From contig NZ_JAGGPH010000007.1 of NCBI RefSeq assembly GCF_018613895.1, positions 310,001 through 374,000 of the forward strand: a stretch of DNA of 64,000 bases, in the 5' to 3' direction. Origin of the DNA: Curtobacterium sp. ISL-83. Lineage in GTDB: Bacteria > Actinomycetota > Actinomycetes > Actinomycetales > Microbacteriaceae. Under the pieces are notes generated by a model, which was given only the letters and a program-made list of their open reading frames with translations, was not told the origin of the DNA and searched no databases. Numbering within the stretch: the stretch's first letter is position 1; every line of letters begins with the position of its first letter. Positions 51,873-59,671 of the stretch are shown piece by piece. The translations under genes were made by a program, and so were the position numbers.

Positions 51873-53021
51873 CTAGACGAGCGTAAGCGTTGGACGAGAG
51901 TCGACCTCGCCGAGGAGGCGACGTACCCGTAACGGCTTCCATGCGAGCTCAGCCGCGATAGATGCGATCGTCACGTTGCTTCTGCCGGCTAGCTCAACTG
52001 CTTGAGCGAGCATCCCGGGCACCTCGCCCGGATACTGCCGTACGGGTCGCGAAGCAACCGCTGGGGTCGCGGCGAGCTCGTGAAGCTTGATGTACGCACG
52101 CCGCGCAGCAGAGTCCGAGATCAGTCCGAGCTCCTTGCTGCGATAAACCAGCGCTTGAACCGACACTCCCCAGTGCTCACTGAGCTGAGCAAGCTTTCGC
52201 ATGTCGAACCTGCTCGGAAGTTCGTGCCGGACGACGTTGGTCGGCATGAGGAATTCAGCAGCAAAACGGTCTGCTTGCCGCTCTAAGGCAGGATCGCCTG
52301 CGCTGTACTCCCCGTGCATGAGTAGGTGACCGAGTTCGTGCGCAGCAGTGAAACGGTGGCGGAACACATCATCCACTTTGTCGACCGAGAGCACCATGAG
52401 CGGCCGATCAAACGCGAGAGTCGAGAACGCATCGATGCGAGCTACCTCTTGCTCCACTATCGGCACGAGCACTGCGACGATGCCTTTGCTCTCGAGCAGT
52501 CGTACGAGATGACGGACGGGCGTACCGCCCAACCCCCAAAACTGACGAACAGCTCGGGCCGTCATCACAGGATCCAGCGGCTGCCCGGCCTCAGCGTCAA
52601 GACGAGGGAGGCTGACCTCGGGCAGGCGAACATGCCGCTCGATGACGTTGACGAGCTCCCAAACTTGTTCCGTGTAGGACGTCGCCTTCGCTCGCTGACG
52701 AGCCGTCGTTGACCGAAGGCTGCGGAAGAACGCGTCTCCGGACTCAAGCTTGGACTGCGGGCGTCCAGCAGAGAAGAACTCGGGTAGAACGTCGAGAGCG
52801 GAGGCGAGTGCGCCCACGAGTTCAGGACGCGGTGCCATGACATTCGATTCGTACTGACCCACCGCGGCGGCGGACACACCTATAGCTGCCGCGACGTCCT
52901 GCTTTGCCATCAGGGCAAGCTGACGTGCTTGCCGGAGCCGATCACCATCGAAGGCCTCGGCGACCTTCTCTAGCGAGAGGGACGCTCGTCCGGCAGTACC
53001 GAATGCTCGATCAAGATTCAT
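51873..53021 (-). CDS. HTH-ImmA/IrrE family metallopeptidase (M78)
   Basis: A 382-residue protein. Residues about 25-85 form an XRE-type helix-turn-helix (DRLRQARQLALMAKQDVAAA, AAAVGQYESNVMAPRPELVG), and the M78 peptidase domain carries the zinc motif FTAAHELGHLLMHG near residue 228 and the downstream glutamate in ERQADRFAAEFLMP. The C-terminal helices (LAQLSEHWGVSVQALVYRSKELGL) complete the ImmA fold. ImmA-type enzymes cleave or disarm partner repressors; IrrE governs DNA-damage response in deinococci. The first 11 bases overlap the upstream unknown gene, so the two proteins are co-produced. A toxin-antitoxin or phage-defence role is possible but not shown. Confidence 0.88.
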   Translation of the reverse strand: MNLDRAFGTAGRASLSLEKVAEAFDGDRLRQARQLALMAKQDVAAAIGVSAAAVGQYESNVMAPRPELVGALASALDVLPEFFSAGRPQSKLESGDAFFRSLRSTTARQRAKATSYTEQVWELVNVIERHVRLPEVSLPRLDAEAGQPLDPVMTARAVRQFWGLGGTPVRHLVRLLESKGIVAVLVPIVEQEVARIDAFSTLAFDRPLMVLSVDKVDDVFRHRFTAAHELGHLLMHGEYSAGDPALERQADRFAAEFLMPTNVVRHELPSRFDMRKLAQLSEHWGVSVQALVYRSKELGLISDSAARRAYIKLHELAATPAVASRPVRQYPGEVPGMLAQAVELAGRSNVTIASIAAELAWKPLRVRRLLGEVDSRPTLTLV

Positions 53022-53739
53022 CGGTACCAGTGTCCTCGCCTTCGATGAGCCCAAGCGACACCTCCGGCGCATCGCCGGCAGTGAAGGAGTCCATCGGCTG
53101 CTCGAGATCGAGGGCCACAATTCCCAGGTCGGCCGCGGTTTCGACCGTCGTTGGGAGCTGCTCGCGGTGCACCCAGAGCACCGTTCCGTCGTCACTAACA
53201 CGCACGTCTCCGATGTGGATCCGTTCGACGCCGCTGCGGTCGGAGCCCTCGACGACAACGAGAACTGCACGAGTGGCCGTACCGAACTCCGAGTCGTTGA
53301 CGACCGCTCCGCCCGCGTCGAGGAGGTCGTAGTCGTCCCCGAAGTTCAGAGGCGTGTCCACCTCGACCGGGGAGAGCCGCAGGATGCGCTGGCGGATCGC
53401 GGACGTGATCTTGAAGTCGTCGATCCCGTTGGTGCTCGCCGGGAGCTTGGTCGCCAACACCAGCGTCGTGTTGAGGACGGCGACACGGTAACGGCCACCC
53501 GCCGGCCGAACGACCTCCGCGCCAAGATTTTCGAGCTCCGCCGCTACGTGATGCGCGAGCGAGATCCACGTGGTCGCGCCGTACGCTTCGTTGGTGCGCA
53601 GGCGGCTACTGGTCTTCGCGTCGTGCCCATCTGCCTGAGCCGACGCCGCGGCGCGAGCGAGCCCCGCGGCAACGTCCGCGCTGTCAGCGCCGAACGCATC
53701 GAGCATCCAGTGAGTCGGCCGGTAGTCGGTGCTGCTCAT
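53011..53739 (-). CDS. unrecognised partner of the HTH-ImmA protein, 242 aa
   Basis: Not recognised. Contains TTWISLAHHVAAELENLGAEVV, then VAVLNTTLVLATKLPASTNG and FKITSAIRQRILRLSPVEVD, followed by beta-rich sequence (RAVLVVVEGSDRSGVERIHI, VLWVHREQLPTTVETAADLG) and a strongly acidic C-terminus (EGEDTGTDES). No membrane segment or signal peptide. The ATG at STDYRPTHW fits better than an upstream extension. Its end overlaps the HTH-ImmA gene by 11 bases. Its position suggests it is regulated or cleaved by, or acts with, the metallopeptidase. Confidence 0.75.
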   Translation of the reverse strand: MSSTDYRPTHWMLDAFGADSADVAAGLARAAASAQADGHDAKTSSRLRTNEAYGATTWISLAHHVAAELENLGAEVVRPAGGRYRVAVLNTTLVLATKLPASTNGIDDFKITSAIRQRILRLSPVEVDTPLNFGDDYDLLDAGGAVVNDSEFGTATRAVLVVVEGSDRSGVERIHIGDVRVSDDGTVLWVHREQLPTTVETAADLGIVALDLEQPMDSFTAGDAPEVSLGLIEGEDTGTDES

Positions 53740-54246
53740 GTCCTGCTCCTGGGAGTTGAGGGTCGTCGTTGTCACAACCGTACACGAGAACTTTAGAAAT
53801 TTGCGCGAACCAGTCACTAGGGGTTTGGTTGCGATGCTGGTAAGGACGCTCCGCAGCCGCTCACCCAGCGCCGAGCCGAGTCAGTAGGGCACCCCGGGCG
53901 GTCGGCCGCTGTGAGCCGGACTAGTCCGCCGCCCGCCTCGCCTCTCTTGGACCCGATGGCGCCGATGGTGCTGGCAGCCGACGGAACACCAATGTCGCCA
54001 CTGCGTACTGCCAAACAGCGTGTTCACCGCCGTGACCGATACCTGTTCCGTGGCAGTCGGACAAGTTGCTTAGCAGACGAGAAGCGCGCGAGCCCCTCGA
54101 CCCGGCGTCAAGTTGAGCCGAATCGGCCCGAGAGGTCGCGAGCGGGTCCAGCGCGGCGGGTCGCGACAAGCTGGTTCTCAATCGCGACAACTTGCGCTTC
54201 GAAACGACGACTTGTCTTCCACTTCACACGCGCGGCGACAAGTGCA
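53740..54246. other. 507-bp gene-free spacer with scattered GACAAG words
   Basis: No coding sequence is supported. Six degenerate copies of a CGACAAGTTG-like word in both orientations lie at about 54058, 54105, 54162, 54183, 54204 and 54232. The left end (about 53755-53815) contains the AT-rich promoter region of the ImmA pair. dnaB ends at the right border. Confidence 0.6.
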
Positions 54247-55611
54247 CTACTGCGGCATGTCGACGAACCGCGAGAACATCCCGTGGAACGCCACCGTGAT
54301 CGTGTCCGTCGGCCCGTTGCGGTGCTTCGCCACGATCAGGTCCGCCTCGCCCTGCCGCGGGTTGTCCTTCTCGTACGCCGACTCACGGTGCAACAGGATC
54401 ACCATGTCGGCGTCCTGCTCGATCGACCCGGACTCACGCAGGTCGGAGATCATCGGCTTCTTGTCGGCACGCTGCTCGGGACCACGGTTCAGCTGCGAGA
54501 GCGCGATCACGGGGACCTGCAGTTCCTTCGCCATGAGCTTGAGCGCACGCGAGAACTCGGAGACCTCTTGCTGGCGGCTTTCGACCTTCTTACCGGAGGT
54601 CATCAGCTGCAGGTAGTCGATGACGACGAGCTTCAGGTTGTGCTGCTGCTTCAACCGTCGGCACTTCGCCCGGATCTCGACGAGCGTCATGTTGGGGGAG
54701 TCGTCGATGAAGAACGGGGCGTCGTTGATCCGCCCGCGGGTCTGCGCGATGGTCGTCCAGTCGCGCGAGTCGACGGTGCCCTTGCGCATGTTCTGCAGCG
54801 GCACGCTGGACTCGGCGGACAGCAGGCGCATCGCGATCTCGGCGCGACCCATCTCGAGCGAGAAGAACGCGGCGGTCTGGTTGTGCTTGAGCGCGGCGGC
54901 GCGGCAGAGGTCGAGCGCGAGGGTCGACTTCCCGAGCGCGGGTCGTGCGGCGATGATGATGAGCTGTCCGGGGTGGAACCCGTTGGTCAGGCCGTCGAGC
55001 TGCGCGAACCCGGTCGGGACGCCGGTCATCTGCCCGTCGCGGCCCTTCGCGGCCTCGATCTCGTCGATCGCGGCGCCGATGGCCTCGGTCAGGGGCACGT
55101 AGTCCTCGGTCTGCACGCCGCCGGCGACGTTGTAGACCTCGGCCTGGGCGCTGTTGACCAGGTCGGTGACCTCGCCCTCGGACGCGTAGCCCATCTGGAC
55201 GATGCGGGTCCCGGCGTCGACCAGGCGGCGGAGCACGGCCTTCTCGGCCACGATCGCGGCGTAGTAGCCGGCGTTCGCCGCGGTGGGCACCATGCTCGTC
55301 ACGCTGTGCAGGTACTCGGCGCCGCCGGCGCGGGACAGGAGGCCCGTCTTCGTCAGCTCGTCGGTGACGGCGATGACGTCGGTCGGCTCCCCGTGGGAGT
55401 ACAACGACAGGATCGCGTCGAAGATGACCTCGTGCTTGGGGATGTAGAAGTCGACCCCTCGTGCGGTCTCGATGACGTCCGCGACGGCGTCCTTCGACAG
55501 GAGCATGCCGCCGATCGTCGACTGCTCGGCGAGCAGGTCGTGGGGCGGGGTGCGTTCCATGCCGCGGTCGGACACGTCGTGCGGGGACGGATCGAGGTGC
55601 GCGATCGACAC
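54247..55611 (-). CDS. dnaB: replicative DNA helicase DnaB
   Basis: A 454-residue hexameric helicase that unwinds DNA at the replication fork. The N-terminal domain reads PPHDLLAEQSTIGGMLLSKD, the C-terminal RecA-like core starts at GVPTGFAQLDGLTNGFHPGQ. Walker A is IAARPALGKSTLALDL, Walker B LKLVVIDYLQLM, with SLEMGRAEIAMRLLSAES and IALSQLNRGPEQR in between. No intein is present. It starts at a GTG after a GGGAG ribosome site. Downstream of the ribosomal genes it forms the usual actinobacterial order rpsF-ssb-rpsR-rplI-dnaB. Confidence 0.98.
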   Translation of the reverse strand: MSIAHLDPSPHDVSDRGMERTPPHDLLAEQSTIGGMLLSKDAVADVIETARGVDFYIPKHEVIFDAILSLYSHGEPTDVIAVTDELTKTGLLSRAGGAEYLHSVTSMVPTAANAGYYAAIVAEKAVLRRLVDAGTRIVQMGYASEGEVTDLVNSAQAEVYNVAGGVQTEDYVPLTEAIGAAIDEIEAAKGRDGQMTGVPTGFAQLDGLTNGFHPGQLIIIAARPALGKSTLALDLCRAAALKHNQTAAFFSLEMGRAEIAMRLLSAESSVPLQNMRKGTVDSRDWTTIAQTRGRINDAPFFIDDSPNMTLVEIRAKCRRLKQQHNLKLVVIDYLQLMTSGKKVESRQQEVSEFSRALKLMAKELQVPVIALSQLNRGPEQRADKKPMISDLRESGSIEQDADMVILLHRESAYEKDNPRQGEADLIVAKHRNGPTDTITVAFHGMFSRFVDMPQ

Positions 55612-56079
55612 ACAGACTCCCTTTGTTGTTGCGGCGTGGGCCCTGACCCACGCCGGCAGTTCTACCCCGGACGACCGACATCCCCGAGTCGCTGGGCCAA
55701 GCTACGGGTACAGAGTTATCCCCAGCAAACGGCCCTGTGGATAACTTTGTGGAGGACTTGCGGAACACGCCGGGGTGGCGTGTGGAGAACTGTGGATGAC
55801 GGTGTGGACAACTCGGGCGGGGAACGTATGTTCGACCGCCTGACCAGGGTTTTCCTGTTTCACATGGTGTGTGGAGAACTCGCCCTCAAGTGAACGTTGA
55901 AGCTTCCCGAAACTGCTGTTTCCACTGTGCAAAAAGCCTTGACAGGAGGGCTCCCTGTGGGAAGTCTTCCCGGCGCCTGTTCAGCAATCGCGGCCTGTCG
56001 TGAGCAGTAACCGGTCAGCCCAGCGCACACCGTGCCTCCAGGCTGACGGCCGCCCCGCGGACCGTCAGGCCGACCGTCA
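55612..56079. other. dnaB-rplI spacer with a cluster of DnaA-box-like nonamers
   Basis: No gene is seen. TGTGGATAA at 55736 is an exact DnaA box; TTATCCCCA at 55716, TGTGGAGAA at 55781 and 55870, TGTGGATGA at 55791 and TGTGGACAA at 55803 differ by one or two bases. They lie within about 165 bp, most on the same strand. The region may bind DnaA outside oriC. The dnaB promoter also lies here, near its left end. Confidence 0.6.
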
Positions 56080-56085
56080 ACGCGA

Positions 56086-56121
56086 CGACGGGCGGGTCTC
56101 CCGGAGGAGACCCGCCCGTCG
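56086..56121. terminator. terminator of the rpsF-rplI operon
   Basis: A perfect 16-bp stem (CGACGGGCGGGTCTCC / GGAGACCCGCCCGTCG) with a CGGA loop, just past the rplI stop. It is distinct from the family palindromes. It separates the ribosomal operon from dnaB. Confidence 0.85.
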
Positions 56122-56142
56122 GGGCGGAACGTGGAGCCAGTA

Positions 56143-56595
56143 CTACTTGGCCGCCACGACCTGGAGCGAGATCGTCGCGACGATGTCCTCGCGCAGACGC
56201 ACGGTGGCCTCGTGGTCACCGACGGTCTTGATGGTCGCGGGGACCTCGACCTTGCGCTTGTCGAGCGAACCGACGCCCTGCGCCTGGACGGCGTCAGCGA
56301 CGTCGCCCGGACGGACGGAGCCGAACAGACGACCGTCCTTGCCGGCCTTGACCGACAGCTTGATCGTCGCGTTCTCGAGCTTCATCTTGAGGTCCTGGGC
56401 CTCTTCGATGGTGGCGAGCTCGCGAGCGGTCCGTGCTGCACGGATCGACTCGACCTGCTTCTCGCCGCCCTTCGACCACATGACGGCGAAGCCCTGCGGG
56501 ATCAGGTAGTTGCGGGCGTAGCCGTTCTTGACGTCGACGACGTCACCGGCGGAACCGAGGCCGGAGACCTCGTGGGTGAGGATGAGCTTGGACAT
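56143..56595 (-). CDS. rplI: 50S ribosomal protein L9
   Basis: A 150-residue ribosomal protein of the large subunit. The N-terminal globule [20 protein letters not shown], with the [16 protein letters not shown] signature, the connecting helix ([21 protein letters not shown]) and the C-terminal domain ([20 protein letters not shown]) are all present and full length. It stands last in the rpsF-ssb-rpsR-rplI transcript and is followed by the strong hairpin terminator. Confidence 0.98.
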   Translation of the reverse strand: MSKLILTHEVSGLGSAGDVVDVKNGYARNYLIPQGFAVMWSKGGEKQVESIRAARTARELATIEEAQDLKMKLENATIKLSVKAGKDGRLFGSVRPGDVADAVQAQGVGSLDKRKVEVPATIKTVGDHEATVRLREDIVATISLQVVAAK

Positions 56596-56609
56596 GGTGA
56601 TCCTCCTGA

Positions 56610-56867
56610 TCAGCGGCCGGAGCCGGCGTAGGGGAGGAGCGCCATCTCACGGGCGTTCTTCACGGCACGGGCGATGAGGCGCTGCTCCTGGACGGAGACG
56701 CCGGTGATGCGGCGGGCGCGGATCTTTCCACGCTCGGAGATGAACTTGCGAAGGGTCGCAACGTCCTTGTAGTCGATGACGCCGACCTTGATCGACTTCG
56801 CGGGAGCGGCGTTCTTGCCGCCCTTACCGCGAGGCTTCCGGCGGTCGCCGGTGCTCTTTCCAGCCAT
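56610..56867 (-). CDS. rpsR: 30S ribosomal protein S18
   Basis: An 85-residue small-subunit protein with the conserved core [20 protein letters not shown] and [20 protein letters not shown]. It is basic at both ends. The N-terminal lead ([19 protein letters not shown]) is typical of actinobacterial S18. It lies between ssb and rplI in the usual operon, 14 bases before rplI. Confidence 0.98.
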   Translation of the reverse strand: MAGKSTGDRRKPRGKGGKNAAPAKSIKVGVIDYKDVATLRKFISERGKIRARRITGVSVQEQRLIARAVKNAREMALLPYAGSGR

Positions 56868-56917
56868 TGTGTGTCCTTAGAGAATGAAGTGTGTCGTCTG
56901 TCCGGAGGGACCGAGGA

Positions 56918-57484
56918 TCAGAACGGGGTCTCGTCGTCGTACGTGCCGCCGGGGGTGCTCCACACGTCGTTCGACTGTGCGTTGCCACCCTGCTGGCCAC
57001 CCTGGGGGGACCAGGGCGCGTCCGACTGACCACCGTTGAAGCCGCCGCCGTTGCCACCGTTGCCGGCGGGAGCGTTGCCGCCACCTACCTGGCCACGGCC
57101 GCCACCGGCGCCGCTGCCACCCGCTGCACGGGTGATCTGCGCCGTCGCGTAGCGGAGCGAGGGGCCGATCTCGTCGACCTCCAGCTCGATGCTCGTGCGC
57201 TGCTGACCTTCACGGTCCTGGTAGGAGCGCTGACGGAGACGGCCCTGCGCGATGACGCGCGACCCCTTCGTCAGCGAGCCCGCCACGTGCTCGGCGAACT
57301 CGCGCCACACGCTCGCACGGAGGAACAGCGCGTCGCCGTCCTTCCACTCGTTCGCCTGACGGTCGAACGTGCGAGGGGTGGAGGCGATGGTGAAGTTCGC
57401 CACGGCGAGCCCGTTCTGCGTGTACCGCAGCTCGGGGTCCGCGGTGAGGTTGCCCACCACCGTGATGACGGTTTCGCCGGCCAT
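56918..57484 (-). CDS. ssb: single-stranded DNA-binding protein
   Basis: A 188-residue SSB. The OB-fold runs [32 protein letters not shown], with the wrapped loop [18 protein letters not shown] and [21 protein letters not shown] glycine-rich linker ([20 protein letters not shown]...) follows, ending in the acidic tip DDETPF that recruits repair partners. It coats single-stranded DNA as a tetramer. In this operon it is translated with rpsF and rpsR, as in other actinobacteria. Confidence 0.97.
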   Translation of the reverse strand: MAGETVITVVGNLTADPELRYTQNGLAVANFTIASTPRTFDRQANEWKDGDALFLRASVWREFAEHVAGSLTKGSRVIAQGRLRQRSYQDREGQQRTSIELEVDEIGPSLRYATAQITRAAGGSGAGGGRGQVGGGNAPAGNGGNGGGFNGGQSDAPWSPQGGQQGGNAQSNDVWSTPGGTYDDETPF

Positions 57485-57487
57485 GGC

Positions 57488-57880
57488 TTACTCGGCGCTC
57501 GCTGCTGCGGGTGCGGGTGCGGCGGAGGCGTTGGCGGCCTTGCGGGCCGCGCGGGCCTCGTCGCGCTGCTTCTGGGCGGCGACCTGCGCGATGCCCTCTT
57601 CGGCGCGGAGGACCTTCGTGCGGAGCACGGCCTCGGAGAGACCGAGCTGACGGTCGAGCTCCTTGGCGGCCTCGGGCGAGGACGTGAAGTCCACGACGGC
57701 GTAGATGCCCTCGGACTTCTTGGCGATCTCGTAGGCGAGCCGGCGACGGCCCCACACGTCCACGTTGTCGACGGTTCCACCGTCGTTGCGGATCACGGCG
57801 AGGAACTTGTCCAGGCTGGGAGCGACGGTGCGCTCGTCGATCTCGGGGTCGAGGATCGCCATCAGTTCGTACTGGTGCAT
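57488..57880 (-). CDS. rpsF: 30S ribosomal protein S6
   Basis: A 130-residue small-subunit protein: [20 protein letters not shown] opens the fold, [24 protein letters not shown] is the conserved centre, then a Lys/Ala-rich tail ([18 protein letters not shown]) of variable length. It pairs with S18 on the ribosome. The ATG chosen is the family start; the open frame continues further upstream through Arg/Pro-rich sequence without resemblance. It is the first gene of the operon. Confidence 0.97.
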   Translation of the reverse strand: MHQYELMAILDPEIDERTVAPSLDKFLAVIRNDGGTVDNVDVWGRRRLAYEIAKKSEGIYAVVDFTSSPEAAKELDRQLGLSEAVLRTKVLRAEEGIAQVAAQKQRDEARAARKAANASAAPAPAAASAE

Positions 57881-58123
57881 GCGGAACCCACCTCCTCTGG
57901 TCTCAGCGGCCCCGGGCAGTTCCCGGGGCAGGAGGGTTGATGCATGTGCCTCGGCACGCAGACACGCGCGAGACAACCTCCACAGCCTAGCGGACGGCCT
58001 GGAGGCGCGCCACCGGTCGGTGGGTCGGCTCGGCCGGGTGGGCCCCGCCGGGTCGCGACGGTTCGGGTGCCGAGGCCGGCCCCGTGGGGCGCCGCGGTCG
58101 GGTGCCCTGGTCGGGCGCACTGG

Positions 58124-59560
58124 TCAGGCGCCCGTGTCGCGGGCGGCCCACCAGGTGCGCAGGCGTTCCTCGGCGTTCTCGGGGTCGAGTGGCCCCTCGT
58201 CCATGCGGACCTCGAGCAGGTAGCGGTACGCCTCGCCGACGGCACGCCCCGGTGGGATGTCGAGGATCCGCATGATGTCGTCGCCGGTCAGGTCGGGACG
58301 GATCGAGTCGAGTTCCTCTTGCTCGGCGAGCTCCGTGATGCGGTGCTCCAGGTCGTCGTACGCGAACGCGAGCCGATCTGCCTTCCGGCGGTTCCGGGTC
58401 GTGACGTCGGACCGGGTGAGCTCGTGCAGGCGTTCGAGCTGCGGCCCGGCATCCCGCACGTAGCGACGCACGGCGGAGTCGGTCCACGCCCCCTCGGTGT
58501 ACCCGAAGAAGCGCAGGTGCAGCTCGATGAGCTGTGCGACCGCGGCGATGGTGTCGTTGTCGAACCGGAGCGCACGCAGGCGCTTCTTCGCGAGCTTCGC
58601 ACCGACCAGGTCGTGGTGGTGGAAGCTCACGGCGCCGCCGGGCTCGAGCTTCCGGGTCGCGGGCTTGCCGATGTCGTGCAGCAACGCGGCGAGACGCAGG
58701 ATCGTGTCCGGTGCGTCGCCCGGGTGCCGCTCGGCCTCGTACCCGATGGCCTGCGTCACCACCGTGAGCGAGTGCTCGTAGACGTCCTTGTGATGGTGGT
58801 GCTCGTCGATCTCCAGGCGCATCGCCGGCAGCTCGGGCAGGAACCGTTCGGCCAGTCCGGTGTCGACCAGCAGCCGGAGGCCCGGCACCGGGTCCGCCGT
58901 GTCGAGCAGCTTCACGAGCTCGTCGCGCACGCGTTCGGCGGAGACGATCTCGATGGAGTCGGCGAGCTCGGTCATCGCGTCCCGCACGTCGTCGGTGACC
59001 GTGAACCCGAGCTGGGCAGTGAACCGGGCGGCACGCATCATGCGGAGCGGGTCGTCACGGAAGGACACGACCGCGGCCTGCGGCGTGCGGAGTCGTGCGG
59101 CCAGCAGGTCCTCGACCCCGCCGTGCACGTCGACCAGTTCCCGCTGGGGGAGTCGGAGCGCCATCGCGTTGACCGTGAAGTCACGGCGGAGGAGGTCGTC
59201 CTGGATGGTCTCGCCGAAGGCGACCTCGGGCTTCCGGGTCGCGCCGTCGTAGACGTCGCTGCGGTAGGTCGTGATCTCGACCTGCTCGCCGTGGACGCGG
59301 GCGGCGATGGTGCCGAAGGCCCGCCCGACGTCCCAGGTGGCGTCGGCGATCGGCTCGACGATCCGCAGGACGTCGTCCGGTCGGGCGTCCGTCGTGAAGT
59401 CGAGGTCGGTGACCGGGCGGCCCAGGAAGGCGTCGCGCACGGGACCACCGACCAGGGCGAGCTCGTACCCGGCGTCGGCGAAGGTCCGAGCGAGGAGTGC
59501 GACGGGCTCGGTGGCGGCGAGTGCGTCGAGTCGCTCGACGGCCTGGGCAACGGAGTGCAT
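58124..59560 (-). CDS. cca: CCA tRNA nucleotidyltransferase
   Basis: A 478-residue enzyme that adds or repairs the CCA end of tRNAs. The class II palm shows LVGGPVRDAFLGRPVTDLDFTT with the GG and DxD motifs, LRRDFTVNAMALRL and the RxxDPLR-like FRDDPLRMMRAARF. The C-terminal half adds an HD domain (LLHDIGKPATRKLE) that removes phosphate, plus an RNA-binding tail. This is the usual actinobacterial layout. A second in-frame ATG twelve bases earlier is possible; the chosen one has a better ribosome site (GAGGA). It is divergent from the DUF6049-MurJ gene. Confidence 0.95.
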   Translation of the reverse strand: MHSVAQAVERLDALAATEPVALLARTFADAGYELALVGGPVRDAFLGRPVTDLDFTTDARPDDVLRIVEPIADATWDVGRAFGTIAARVHGEQVEITTYRSDVYDGATRKPEVAFGETIQDDLLRRDFTVNAMALRLPQRELVDVHGGVEDLLAARLRTPQAAVVSFRDDPLRMMRAARFTAQLGFTVTDDVRDAMTELADSIEIVSAERVRDELVKLLDTADPVPGLRLLVDTGLAERFLPELPAMRLEIDEHHHHKDVYEHSLTVVTQAIGYEAERHPGDAPDTILRLAALLHDIGKPATRKLEPGGAVSFHHHDLVGAKLAKKRLRALRFDNDTIAAVAQLIELHLRFFGYTEGAWTDSAVRRYVRDAGPQLERLHELTRSDVTTRNRRKADRLAFAYDDLEHRITELAEQEELDSIRPDLTGDDIMRILDIPPGRAVGEAYRYLLEVRMDEGPLDPENAEERLRTWWAARDTGA

Positions 59561-59671
59561 GACGGTCCTCATCCTCCCAGATCACCGGTCCCGAGTTCTC
59601 CACATCCACCGCGCGCACGGGGACCGTTCATGGTCTCGCCTCATACACTCGTCACGGCCCGAACCGACCAC

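Noticed and set aside
45600-53800. Prophage or integrated plasmid
   Set aside because: No integrase, terminase, capsid, replication or transfer gene is visible. The small genes and ImmA-type protein alone are not enough.
55612-56142. The chromosomal origin oriC
   Set aside because: dnaA, dnaN, rpmH and an AT-rich unwinding region are absent. The boxes are only a satellite cluster close to the expected origin.
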